64,000 nt of DNA from Candidatus Gastranaerophilales bacterium (GTDB lineage Bacteria; Cyanobacteriota; Vampirovibrionia; Gastranaerophilales; Gastranaerophilaceae). The stretch lies in NCBI GenBank assembly GCA_944325605.1, contig CALVAX010000007.1:40863-104862 (forward strand), written 5' to 3'. The notes below the pieces were generated by a model. The model did no database searches and was not told the origin of the DNA. It saw nothing but the letters and a program-made list of their open reading frames with translations. Made by a program: the position numbers and the translations under genes. This document shows, piece by piece, positions 8,794 to 17,034 of the stretch (the stretch's first letter is position 1; the number at the start of each line of letters is the position of its first letter).

Positions 8794-9288
8794 ATGAGTG
8801 TAGGAAATCCTCATGGTATTGACACATCTAAATTGGATACTATTATCGCAGATTGCGGTGGTAAGAAGTCCAATTTGATTGCAATGCTTCAAAAGGTTCA
8901 GGAAGTTTACCGGTATCTTCCTGAAGATGCAATGATTTATATCGGTACAAAAGTAGAAGGGTTATCTCCGGCAACAGTTTTCGGAGTTGCGACATTTTAC
9001 GCACAGTTTTCTCTGGAACCGAAAGGTAAATTTGAAATCAAAGTCTGCGACGGAACAGCCTGCCACGTTAGAGGTTCAATGCCTGTTCTTAACGCAATCA
9101 GAGCAAAATTAAATATGCAGGCCGGACAACTCACAAGCGAAAACGGTTTATTCTCGCTTGAAACAGTAAGCTGCCTCGGTGCATGCGGACTTGCACCTGT
9201 TGTCGTAATCAACGACAAAGTTTACCCGCAGATGACCTCCGATGCCATCACAATTGTTCTGGATACATTGATTAAGGAGGGCAACTAA
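8794..9288 (+). CDS. NuoE-like [2Fe-2S] subunit of electron-bifurcating hydrogenase
   Basis: 164 aa, HydC/HndA-type. The thioredoxin-like fold binds one [2Fe-2S] cluster through C-x4-C (CDGTACH) and C-x3-C (CLGACGLAP). The N-terminal helical region (LIAMLQKVQEVYRYLPEDA) and GVATFYAQFSLEPKGK are typical of the NuoE family. It passes electrons between the NAD(P)H-oxidising flavin subunit and the hydrogenase. GGAGTCG precedes the ATG. Its TAA overlaps the next gene's ATG by one base, so the two are coupled in one operon with the hydrogenase at 11255. Confidence 0.93.
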   Translation: MSVGNPHGIDTSKLDTIIADCGGKKSNLIAMLQKVQEVYRYLPEDAMIYIGTKVEGLSPATVFGVATFYAQFSLEPKGKFEIKVCDGTACHVRGSMPVLNAIRAKLNMQAGQLTSENGLFSLETVSCLGACGLAPVVVINDKVYPQMTSDAITIVLDTLIKEGN

Positions 9289-11150
9289 TGGAGAAAACAG
9301 CATTGAATATTAATATACTTGATGAACAAAAGAAAGCTCAGGAAAATATTAAAACTCAGGGCTTGAGAGTTCTGGTCTGCGCCGGAACAGGATGCGTTGC
9401 AAACGGTTCTTTAAAAGTTATTGAAAAATTTAAAGAACTCGGAGCTGATGTTTCTGTTTTGACGGATTACGACAAAATGACAGTTGTTCCGACAGGCTGC
9501 CACGGCTTTTGCGAACAGGGAGTTCTCGTTGTAATTCCGGATAAACACGTAACTTATGTAAAAGTTAAGGAAAAAGACGTTGAAGAAATCTACGAAAGCC
9601 ACATCAAAAACAACAAACCAGTAGAAAGACTTCTCTACGTTGACCCCAAAACCCACCAGCATGTTCAGGATGATGAGCACATAAACTTCTACGCAAAACA
9701 AACCCGTACGGCTCTTGCAAACTGCGGAAACATTAACGCTGAATCAATTGACGAAGCAATTGCGGTCAGAGGTTATGAAGCATTAGCAAAAGTTCTTGAA
9801 GAAAACAATCCTGATGCTGTAATTGATACAATCGAAAAATCAGGCTTAAGAGGCCGAGGCGGCGGAGGATTTCCGACAGGCAGAAAATGGAGATTTACGG
9901 CAGCCAACAGAGGCGGCAAATCTTACGTTGTATGTAACGGTGACGAAGGCGACCCGGGCGCTTTCATGGATCGCTCAGTTATGGAAGGAGATCCGCACAA
10001 ACTTCTTGAAGGTATTGCAATTGCAGCATTCGCAATCGGCGCTGATGAAGCTTACATCTATGTACGTGCCGAATACCCGCTTGCAATCAAACGTTTAAGA
10101 AAAGCAATTGCAGACGCTGAAGAAAGAAACTTCTTAGGCAAAAATATTATGGGAAGCAACTTCTCACTTGAAATTCATATCAAAGAAGGCGCCGGCGCAT
10201 TTGTTTGCGGCGAAGAAACCGCTCTTATGGCGTCAATTGAAGGCGAACGCGGTATGCCAAGACCAAAACCGCCGTTTCCGGCAAACAAAGGTCTGTTTGG
10301 CAGACCCACGTTAATCAACAACGTTGAAACTTTAGCCAACGTTCCGGTAATTCTTCTTAAAGGCGCTGACTGGTTCTCGCAAATGGGAACAGAAACTTCA
10401 AAAGGCACAAAAACTTTTGCACTCACAGGCGAAGTTAACAACACAGGTCTTATTGAAGTTCCGATGGGCACAACCCTCCGTGAAATCGTATTCGATATCG
10501 GCGGCGGCATGCGTGACGGCAAGAAATTCAAAGCTGTTCAAATCGGCGGCCCTTCAGGCGGATGTTTAACGGAAGAACATCTTGATATTCCAATGGATTA
10601 TGACAACCTGATTAAAGCCGGCGCAATGGTCGGTTCTGGCGGACTTGTTGTTATGAGCGACAAAACTTGTATCGTTGAAGTTGCAAGATTCTTTATGAAC
10701 TTTACGCAGAACGAAAGCTGCGGAAAGTGCGTTCCATGCCGTGAAGGTACAAAAAATATGCTCAAAATCCTTGAAAAAATCGTTGCAGGCAAAGGCGAAA
10801 TGAAGGATTTGGATACATTGGAAGAACTTGCGCACGCTGTTAAAGACGGGTCGCTCTGCGGACTCGGTAAAACAGCTCCGAATCCTGTTCTTTCAACACT
10901 CAAATACTTCAGGGAAGAATATATCGCACACATTAAAGACAAAAAATGCCCTGCAGGCGTTTGTACGGCTATGAAAAAGGTCAAAATTAACGAAGAACTT
11001 TGCAAAGGCTGTACAAAATGTGCAAGAATCTGCCCTGTCGGCGCAATTTCAGGAACAGTTAAGCAGCCGCACCATATTGATCAGTCTAAATGTATCAAGT
11101 GCGAAGCCTGCTTTGCAAGCTGCCCGTTCAGAGCAATAGTATTAGAGTAA
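9288..11150 (+). CDS. NuoF-like FMN/NAD(H)-binding subunit of bifurcating hydrogenase
   Basis: 620 aa, HydB/HndC-type. The N-terminal thioredoxin-like [2Fe-2S] domain has CAGTGC and CHGFC motifs (about 31-75). The flavin and NAD core contains GRGGGGFPTGRKW, GDEGDPGAFMDR and GAGAFVCGEETALM. The [4Fe-4S] site is ESCGKCVPCREGT plus a downstream SLCGLG. The C-terminal ferredoxin domain has two clusters (CKGCTKCARICPVG and CIKCEACFASCPF). The length and domain order match the flavin subunit of trimeric NADH:ferredoxin-dependent [FeFe] hydrogenases, in which H2 formation couples NADH and reduced ferredoxin oxidation. Whether it bifurcates cannot be read from sequence alone. Confidence 0.95.
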   Translation: MEKTALNINILDEQKKAQENIKTQGLRVLVCAGTGCVANGSLKVIEKFKELGADVSVLTDYDKMTVVPTGCHGFCEQGVLVVIPDKHVTYVKVKEKDVEEIYESHIKNNKPVERLLYVDPKTHQHVQDDEHINFYAKQTRTALANCGNINAESIDEAIAVRGYEALAKVLEENNPDAVIDTIEKSGLRGRGGGGFPTGRKWRFTAANRGGKSYVVCNGDEGDPGAFMDRSVMEGDPHKLLEGIAIAAFAIGADEAYIYVRAEYPLAIKRLRKAIADAEERNFLGKNIMGSNFSLEIHIKEGAGAFVCGEETALMASIEGERGMPRPKPPFPANKGLFGRPTLINNVETLANVPVILLKGADWFSQMGTETSKGTKTFALTGEVNNTGLIEVPMGTTLREIVFDIGGGMRDGKKFKAVQIGGPSGGCLTEEHLDIPMDYDNLIKAGAMVGSGGLVVMSDKTCIVEVARFFMNFTQNESCGKCVPCREGTKNMLKILEKIVAGKGEMKDLDTLEELAHAVKDGSLCGLGKTAPNPVLSTLKYFREEYIAHIKDKKCPAGVCTAMKKVKINEELCKGCTKCARICPVGAISGTVKQPHHIDQSKCIKCEACFASCPFRAIVLE

Positions 11151-11218
11151 GTTGAAAGGTTGAACGGTTGAAGTGTTGAAGGGTTTGGTTTAAAAAGCTG
11201 TTCATCACCGTTCAACTT
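11151..11218. repeat. Phased GGTTGAA repeats inside the hydrogenase operon
   Basis: Immediately after the NuoF-like stop codon the spacer reads GTTGAAAGGTTGAACGGTTG and continues with TGTTGAAGGG; a complementary CCGTTCAACTT follows at 11207-11217, so the block can fold. The same heptad type, in the opposite strand sense, occurs at 1128-1190. It separates the two subunit genes by 104 bases in an otherwise tight operon. Confidence 0.6.
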
Positions 11219-11254
11219 ACAGCCAATCAACCGGAACCATAAAGGAATAACAAA

Positions 11255-13006
11255 ATGACAGATAAAAAAACATTATTTATAGACGGCAGGGAAGTTGAAT
11301 TCACAGACGAGCCAAACATTCTGGAAGTAATCAGAAAAGCCGGCATGAATGTTCCGACTTTCTGCTACCGTCCTGATTTAACATCATTCGGCGCCTGCCG
11401 TATGTGCGTTGTGGAAATCGAAGGCAGAGGAATTCAATCCTCCTGCACAATGCCGCCGGAGGCAGGATTAAAAATTCATCTTAATACAGAAAGAACAAGA
11501 AGAATCAGAAAAACAGTTCTTGAACTTCTTCTTGCAAATCACGACAAAGAATGCCTGACCTGCGACAAATCAGGCAATTGCGAACTTCAAAAATATTCAG
11601 AAGAATACGGTATCAAAAAAATCAGATACCCGGAAAAATCAATTGAAGATTATCTTCCTGTTGACGACAGTTCACCCTCGCTTGTCAGAGATCCGAACAA
11701 ATGTATTCTTTGCGGTGCATGTGTCAGAGCCTGCTCGGAATTTCAGGGACATGCTGTTCTAGGTTTTGCAAACAGAGGCTCAAAAACCGTTGTTCAGCCT
11801 ATGAACGGCAGACCTTTAGGACAGGTTGACTGCGTAAACTGCGGTCAGTGCGCGGCTGTTTGCCCGACAGGTGCTCTTACAATAAAATCTGATGTTGAAA
11901 AAGTCTGGGGTGAAATTACAAACACGAATAAAAAAATTGCAGTCCAGATGGCGCCTGCAACACGTGTTGCAATCGGTGAAATGTTCGGGCTTGAACCGGG
12001 TGAAAATTCAATCAAAAAAATGAACGAAGCTTTAAGAAGAATCGGATTTGACTTGATTTTTGATACGAATTTCTCCGCAGACTTGACTATTATGGAAGAA
12101 GCAACAGAATTTCTTGAAAGACTTAAAACAGGCAAAAATCTTCCGCTGTTTACCTCATGCTGTCCTGCGTGGGTTAAATATCTTGAAGACCAGCATCCGG
12201 ATATGCTGCCTCATCTTTCAAGCTGCAAATCTCCGATGTCAATGTTGTCGCCGGTTCTTGTTGAACTTGTGCCGAAACACTTTAATATAGAAAGAGAAAA
12301 TCTTGTAGTTGTTGCGATTATGCCTTGTACGGCGAAGAAATACGAGTGCAAGCGCTCTGAACTTTCGCATAACGGACGCCCGGACACGGATTACGTCCTG
12401 ACAACTCAGGAACTCGGCAGAATGATAAGAGAAGCCGGAATTGACTTTAATGCGCTTAAAGGTGAAGATGCAGACAGTCCGTTCGGCGAATACACCGGTG
12501 CCGGCACAATCTTCGGCGCATCAGGCGGTGTTGCGGAAGCTGCTGTCAGAACAGCTTACGAATTTGCAACAGGCGAAATTTTGCAAAACGTTGATATCAA
12601 ACAAATGAGAGGCACAACAAACCGCTCCCGTGATATTGAACTTGATTTAAAAGGAACAAAACTTGTTGTAAGAGTAGTTTCAACGCTCAAAGAAGCCGAA
12701 AAATCTCTTCAGGAAATTAAATCCGGTAAAGCACAATTCCAGATGCTTGAAGTTATGGCTTGCCCCGGCGGCTGCATCAACGGCGGCGGACAACCAAGAA
12801 GCTGCGATAACAGCAAAATTAAACAGGAGCGCGCCGAAGGGCTTTATAAAGAAGACACCGAACTTCCTCTGAGAAAGTCGCATATGAATCCTTCAATTCA
12901 AAAGCTTTATCAGGAATTCCTCGAACATCCGAATTCCCATAAAGCTCACGAAATCCTTCATACTGTTTATACAAACAGATTTGCAGGTTCATACAAGGAT
13001 ATTTAA
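11255..13006 (+). CDS. [FeFe] hydrogenase catalytic subunit
   Basis: 583 aa, HydA/HndD-type. A [2Fe-2S] plant-ferredoxin domain (CYRPDLTSFGACRMC plus SSC, about 35-65) leads into the His-Cys3 cluster motif (HDKECLTCDKSGNC), two [4Fe-4S] motifs (CILCGACVRAC and CVNCGQCAAVCPTG), then the H-cluster domain. All three H-cluster signatures are present: TSCCPAW, MPCTAKKYE and MACPGGCINGGGQ. A C-terminal small-subunit-like tail follows. It reduces protons or oxidises H2 in the cytoplasm. AAAGGAAT precedes the ATG. The maturases HydEFG are not in this window. Confidence 0.97.
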   Translation: MTDKKTLFIDGREVEFTDEPNILEVIRKAGMNVPTFCYRPDLTSFGACRMCVVEIEGRGIQSSCTMPPEAGLKIHLNTERTRRIRKTVLELLLANHDKECLTCDKSGNCELQKYSEEYGIKKIRYPEKSIEDYLPVDDSSPSLVRDPNKCILCGACVRACSEFQGHAVLGFANRGSKTVVQPMNGRPLGQVDCVNCGQCAAVCPTGALTIKSDVEKVWGEITNTNKKIAVQMAPATRVAIGEMFGLEPGENSIKKMNEALRRIGFDLIFDTNFSADLTIMEEATEFLERLKTGKNLPLFTSCCPAWVKYLEDQHPDMLPHLSSCKSPMSMLSPVLVELVPKHFNIERENLVVVAIMPCTAKKYECKRSELSHNGRPDTDYVLTTQELGRMIREAGIDFNALKGEDADSPFGEYTGAGTIFGASGGVAEAAVRTAYEFATGEILQNVDIKQMRGTTNRSRDIELDLKGTKLVVRVVSTLKEAEKSLQEIKSGKAQFQMLEVMACPGGCINGGGQPRSCDNSKIKQERAEGLYKEDTELPLRKSHMNPSIQKLYQEFLEHPNSHKAHEILHTVYTNRFAGSYKDI

Positions 13007-13021
13007 AATTAACAAACATAA

Positions 13022-13051
13022 AAAAGAGCCGGTTTTAAAACCGGCTCTTTT
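13022..13051 (+). terminator. Rho-independent terminator of hydrogenase operon
   Basis: A perfect palindrome, AAAAGAGCCGG-ttttaaaa-CCGGCTCTTTT, 15 bases past the hydrogenase stop, ends in a T run. It closes the operon and could act in both directions. Confidence 0.9.
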
Positions 13052-13149
13052 GGGTATAAAAAGAAAAGAACCCAAAAATTCAAGAGTTTAACGTATTGAA
13101 AAAATAAACAAACGCCGTTAAAATAATTAGCAAAAATAAAGGAGCCAGA

Positions 13150-13518
13150 ATGCAAAACAACAAAATAAAAATACTTTCCCTTATGATTATTATAGCCTTA
13201 AGCACAGTTGCAGCAAGTGCCGCCCCGTCTTCAAACAATTATTTAAAAATCAAAAATATGGGTAAACTTTATGTAAAAGCGGAACTTGAAGGCAGCAGCT
13301 ACGCATCAAAGCAACAAATTTTAAAGAGTATGGCAGAAGCCGGGGCTTCTAATTTTAAAATACATGAATACACCCCGTGCCCTTACAGAGGGAAGATTAA
13401 AATTGACGGCAAAATGGTTGACGGAACAAACAAACGCTGTTTTATTTTAGGTTATAAATACAACGGCAAAGATTACGAAACCGGCACATGCCAAACCCCT
13501 GACAATTTCAAAAAATAA
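13150..13518 (+). CDS. Small secreted hypothetical protein
   Basis: 122 aa. The N-terminus (KIKILSLMIIIALSTVAASA-AP) is a typical Sec signal peptide with an Ala-x-Ala cleavage site near residue 25. The mature part of about 97 residues is basic, contains three Cys (in YTPCPYRG, KRCFIL and TGTCQTP) and no recognisable domain. AAAGGAG lies 5 bases before the ATG. It is flanked by terminators on both sides, so it is a single-gene unit with a periplasmic or secreted product of unknown role. Confidence 0.7.
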   Translation: MQNNKIKILSLMIIIALSTVAASAAPSSNNYLKIKNMGKLYVKAELEGSSYASKQQILKSMAEAGASNFKIHEYTPCPYRGKIKIDGKMVDGTNKRCFILGYKYNGKDYETGTCQTPDNFKK

Positions 13519-13550
13519 AAATAAGGCTTAGTATAAACTAAGCCTTATTT
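13519..13550. terminator. Bidirectional terminator between convergent genes
   Basis: AAATAAGGCTTAG-tataaa-CTAAGCCTTATTT is a 13-bp perfect stem placed right after the stop of the secreted protein and 25 bases before the stop of the convergent OmpH-like gene. T runs on both strands make it usable from both sides. Confidence 0.9.
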
Positions 13551-13575
13551 TTGTATTATTCACATTTTCAAAAGT

Positions 13576-14046
13576 CTACTTTTCAGCAGAAACAGCTTTT
13601 ATAATAGCTGATGTTATGTCTTCACCGCCGTAGAGCACCGTTCCTTTAGAAAGAATCAGGTCATAGTTATTGTCTTTTGCATAATTTTCGACGGTTTTTG
13701 AAATATTTTTATCTATACCTGCAAGTTTTTTAATGTATTCTTTATCTATTTTTTCTTTCTTGCTAATAAGTTGTTTCTGGAATTTTTCTTCCAATTTTTT
13801 CTTCTTTTTTTCATCAGACTGAAGCGCAACATCTTTTCTTACTTTTTCAATATACTTAATCAACTCATCAACTTTAGCCTGCTGTTCCTGCTTAAGTTTT
13901 TTTATCTGCGCAGACTCTTCGACAACCTGCTGAACATCAATTACAGCAACGTCGTACGCGGCATCTTCCGCACGCACAAGATTAACTCCGGCTGATACAA
14001 AAGCAAACACTGCTAATAAAAATATTACAAATTTCCTGCTATTCAT
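13576..14046 (-). CDS. OmpH/Skp-like periplasmic chaperone
   Basis: 156 aa. A Sec signal peptide (KFVIFLLAVFAFVSAGVNLVRA) is followed by the Skp layout: a short beta strand (YDVAVIDVQQVVEES), a long Lys/Glu-rich helical hairpin (about 45-120), and a closing strand (YDLILSKGTVLYGGEDIT). Skp-type trimers hold unfolded outer-membrane proteins in the periplasm. TAAGGAGGAG gives a strong ribosome-binding site. It is divergent from the TpsB outer-membrane transporter gene at 14313, a plausible client. Single gene. Confidence 0.85.
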   Translation of the reverse strand: MNSRKFVIFLLAVFAFVSAGVNLVRAEDAAYDVAVIDVQQVVEESAQIKKLKQEQQAKVDELIKYIEKVRKDVALQSDEKKKKKLEEKFQKQLISKKEKIDKEYIKKLAGIDKNISKTVENYAKDNNYDLILSKGTVLYGGEDITSAIIKAVSAEK

Positions 14047-14251
14047 AACTCCTCCTTAAAATTTATACAAACTTTTCTACAACATCCGAATGATATTTAT
14101 CAAATCAAATAAATCAGAAGTGTGAACTTTATTTAAGTGCCTTTACACAGCTAATAATATACTATATAATAAAAGGAACAGAATAAAGAAATTTATAAAA
14201 ATATTAATTTTTGTAAATTTTATAGCAAAAAAATAAATCCGGCTGTTTTTA

Positions 14252-14298
14252 TCCTAATATTAGGAATGAAAACAATAATTTATTAATCGATTAATAAA
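14252..14298 (+). promoter_or_regulatory. Two perfect palindromes upstream of the TpsB gene
   Basis: TCCTAATATTAGGA (14252-14265) and the 20-bp perfect palindrome TTTATTAATCGATTAATAAA (14279-14298) end 14 bases before the ATG at 14313. Both have dyad symmetry expected of dimeric repressor operators. The regulator is unknown; no regulator gene is adjacent. Confidence 0.5.
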
Positions 14299-14312
14299 GT
14301 TGATAAAGGTGA

Positions 14313-16256
14313 ATGATGGAAAAGATAAAACTTAACAGACGAGTTACAAAAGCTATTTTAGGAATTTCAGCTTTTTGTGCTATTGCTTTACCGTCAGCCA
14401 TACATCCTGCACAGGCCGCAGATCCTGTATTGCCTGTTTCTATTCAGCAGATGATGATGGAAGGCGGAGCAGCTGGAAGTATCAAGCACGATACAGATAT
14501 GATGCGTTTCAAGCGTGATGAAAAAGAAATAAATGAAGATTACAAACAATTCACGCAGGACAGAAACTTTGAAGGCAGCGGCGGCGCTCAGGTAATTCAA
14601 AATAATACAGGCACACAACCGTCTGAATATATGCAGGGACAGGTTCAGGATATTGATACAAAAGGTGTGTATATTAATTCTATTGATGTTTCACCTTCTT
14701 CAATTTTAACCGCTGAGGAAATTAACTCCGTTGTTCAGCCGCTTGTAGGTAAAAATGTATTTATCAGTGATATTCAAAAAGTTATAGACCAGTTGAACAG
14801 TTTATATGCACAGAAAGGGTTTGTTACAGCAAAGGCATTTTTGCCTGAACAAACAGTAGAAAACGGCAACATTCACATTGAACTTATTGAAAGTAAAGTC
14901 GGCAATATTTCAGTATCAGACAACAAATGGACAAGAACAAAATACATTACAGACAGAATAGAACAGGAACCCGGCCAATTATTTGATATTGTTGAATTAG
15001 AACAGGATATTCTTGATTTCAACAGATACAATGAAGGGGTTAACCTGACAGCAAACCTTACAGCCGGTGCAACCCCCGGAACAACAGATATTGCAATCAA
15101 AGCACATGAAAACTTCCCGTTCCATATCGTAGGTATTATGGATAACGCAGGCCGTTACCAGACAGGTCACTTAAGAGGCGGTGCAATGATTTATGCAGAC
15201 AGCTTGTTCCATAACAGAGACCGCCTGTCTATCGGTTCATATTTCTCAGGCGGTGCAATAAGCCCGTTTGCTGATTACAACTTCCCCGTAAACAAAAAAG
15301 ACGGCCGTATAGGTTTTATGTATGCCTCAACCTTCGCCAAAATCAAATGGGGACCTTTAACAGACTTAGATCTTAAAAGTAAATCATATATCTATTCATT
15401 GTACTACTCTCAACCGCTTGTCAGAAAGCCCGGATTTGAGTTGAAAAGCTACTTAGCCGGCAACTACAAACGTGCAAGAACCAGTATTTTTGATGACGCT
15501 ATCGACCTTGGCGTAGATGAAATCACAAGTGTTGATCTGGCATTAAACATGAGAAAAGATACCAAATACGGTATTTGGTATGCAAACCAGGGTGTGTCAA
15601 TGGCATTTCCGATATTCGACAGCCAGTCAAGCTATGTCAAAATTAACGGTAGTGCTGTCAGACTGCATGACTTCTCACATGGTGTAATCGGTCAATTGAG
15701 AGGTAATTATCAGGTAATACCGAATAACAAACATATTCCGTATCTTGATCAGTTCCAGGTCGGTGGTCTTGCAACAGTCAGAGGGTATTCTGAAGGTATC
15801 TTGATGGGTAAAAACGGTTACTACTTAAGCGGTGAATTGATGTTCCCGTTGCTTCCGAGAGAAATTACAAGCCCGCGTTCAGGCGAAAAAATACCGTTCC
15901 TTGGAAAATATGTTAAAGGTGCAATTTTTGCAGACCATGCAGGCGTATTCCCGACAGCAAGCGAAGACTATTATGATGGAAGTTACTTCCTCGCTTCACT
16001 CGGTATGGGCTTAAGAGTACAACTTCCGGGCGACTTGAGTGCAAGACTGTACTGGGGTTATCCGCTCATCAACAACCGTTACGAAACAGATAGAAAATAC
16101 GGAAGATTCCACTTTGAACTTACTCTTGAACCAAATATCGATGCTCTTCTCAGACACAGAAGCACGGCTCCGGCAAGAGTTGAAAAACACGTTGAAGCTG
16201 ACTATAACTACGATGACGTAAGACATTACGACTACTTCAATGACGGTGCATTATAA
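14313..16256 (+). CDS. TpsB/FhaC-like outer-membrane transporter (Omp85 superfamily)
   Basis: 647 aa. Signal peptide to about residue 35 (ISAFCAIALPSAIHPAQA). A polar N-terminal linker leads to POTRA domains (about 115-260; VYINSIDVSPSSILTAEEI begins the first, and the second contains LIESKVGNISVSDNKW). A C-terminal beta-barrel follows, with the Omp85 family VRGY motif (TVRGYSEG, about residue 490). This matches two-partner secretion transporters (ShlB/FhaC/HecB). An AAAGGTG site precedes ATGATG. No TpsA exoprotein gene is nearby, so the substrate is unknown. Confidence 0.88.
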   Translation: MMEKIKLNRRVTKAILGISAFCAIALPSAIHPAQAADPVLPVSIQQMMMEGGAAGSIKHDTDMMRFKRDEKEINEDYKQFTQDRNFEGSGGAQVIQNNTGTQPSEYMQGQVQDIDTKGVYINSIDVSPSSILTAEEINSVVQPLVGKNVFISDIQKVIDQLNSLYAQKGFVTAKAFLPEQTVENGNIHIELIESKVGNISVSDNKWTRTKYITDRIEQEPGQLFDIVELEQDILDFNRYNEGVNLTANLTAGATPGTTDIAIKAHENFPFHIVGIMDNAGRYQTGHLRGGAMIYADSLFHNRDRLSIGSYFSGGAISPFADYNFPVNKKDGRIGFMYASTFAKIKWGPLTDLDLKSKSYIYSLYYSQPLVRKPGFELKSYLAGNYKRARTSIFDDAIDLGVDEITSVDLALNMRKDTKYGIWYANQGVSMAFPIFDSQSSYVKINGSAVRLHDFSHGVIGQLRGNYQVIPNNKHIPYLDQFQVGGLATVRGYSEGILMGKNGYYLSGELMFPLLPREITSPRSGEKIPFLGKYVKGAIFADHAGVFPTASEDYYDGSYFLASLGMGLRVQLPGDLSARLYWGYPLINNRYETDRKYGRFHFELTLEPNIDALLRHRSTAPARVEKHVEADYNYDDVRHYDYFNDGAL

Positions 16257-16281
16257 GAATAAGACTTGAATATTAATAATT

Positions 16282-16313
16282 ATGCGGTAACTTTATAAAT
16301 AAAGTTACCGCAT
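16282..16313 (+). terminator. Terminator after TpsB gene
   Basis: ATGCGGTAACTTTA-taaa-TAAAGTTACCGCAT, a perfect 14-bp stem followed by TTTTT, 25 bases past the stop. It separates tpsB from the bio genes. Confidence 0.9.
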
Positions 16314-16334
16314 TTTTGATTGAGGAGCAGGAAG

Positions 16335-17015
16335 TTGACAAAAAGTATTTTTATAACCGCGACAGGCACTGATACAGGTAAGACTTACGTGTCAGCACTT
16401 ATAGTTAAAGCAATGCGAAATGCAGGATTGAATTGCGGATACTACAAGCCTGCACTCAGCGGAGCTGAAATCAGCGAAGATGGAAAAATAATTCCGGGCG
16501 ACTGCGCTTATGTACTAAAAAACGCTGGGATTAACAGGCTGCCTGAAAACTATGTTTCGTATATATTTAAACCGGCAGTTTCACCCCATCTTGCCTCTGA
16601 AATGGAAAATAATCCGATTAAACTAAAAAAAATAAAATCGGATTTTGAAAGAATTAAAAAGGAATTTGACTACCTACTGGTAGAAGGCGCCGGCGGAATT
16701 GTATGCCCTTTTAATATTAAAGAAGGCATTCTTCTGCCTGATGTAATAAAGGCTCTGAACCTTGATACCCTGCTTGTTGCAGACGCAGGACTCGGAACAA
16801 TAAATTCAACCGTTCTGACCGCTGAATACGCCAAATATCACGGCATAAATATTAAAGGGATTATCCTGAACAATTATGACAAAACAGATATAATGCACAG
16901 AGATAACAAAAATCAAATTGAAAATCTGACAGGAATAAAAGTTCTGACAGAAGTTAAAAAGAATTCTGAATTGATTGATATTACTAAAATCGAACCACTA
17001 TTTAAAGACATATAA
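16335..17015 (+). CDS. bioD: Dethiobiotin synthetase
   Basis: 226 aa from TTG at 16335, chosen because AGGAG (16323-16327) sits 7 bases upstream and the protein then begins TKSIFITATGTDTGKTYVSA, the normal BioD start with its P-loop; an in-frame TTG at 16320 would add five residues. BioD uses ATP and CO2 to close the ureido ring of DAPA, giving dethiobiotin. VEGAGGIVCPF is the conserved second motif. It lies directly upstream of bioA, in the biosynthetic order reversed. The rest of the biotin pathway (bioB, bioF) is not in the window. Confidence 0.93.
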   Translation: MTKSIFITATGTDTGKTYVSALIVKAMRNAGLNCGYYKPALSGAEISEDGKIIPGDCAYVLKNAGINRLPENYVSYIFKPAVSPHLASEMENNPIKLKKIKSDFERIKKEFDYLLVEGAGGIVCPFNIKEGILLPDVIKALNLDTLLVADAGLGTINSTVLTAEYAKYHGINIKGIILNNYDKTDIMHRDNKNQIENLTGIKVLTEVKKNSELIDITKIEPLFKDI

Positions 17016-17034
17016 AAAGACCGGAGCAAAAATT

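Noticed and set aside
9288..13006. Fragment of respiratory complex I
   Set aside because: NuoE/NuoF-like subunits are followed by an [FeFe] hydrogenase with all three H-cluster motifs, and no membrane Nuo subunits are present.
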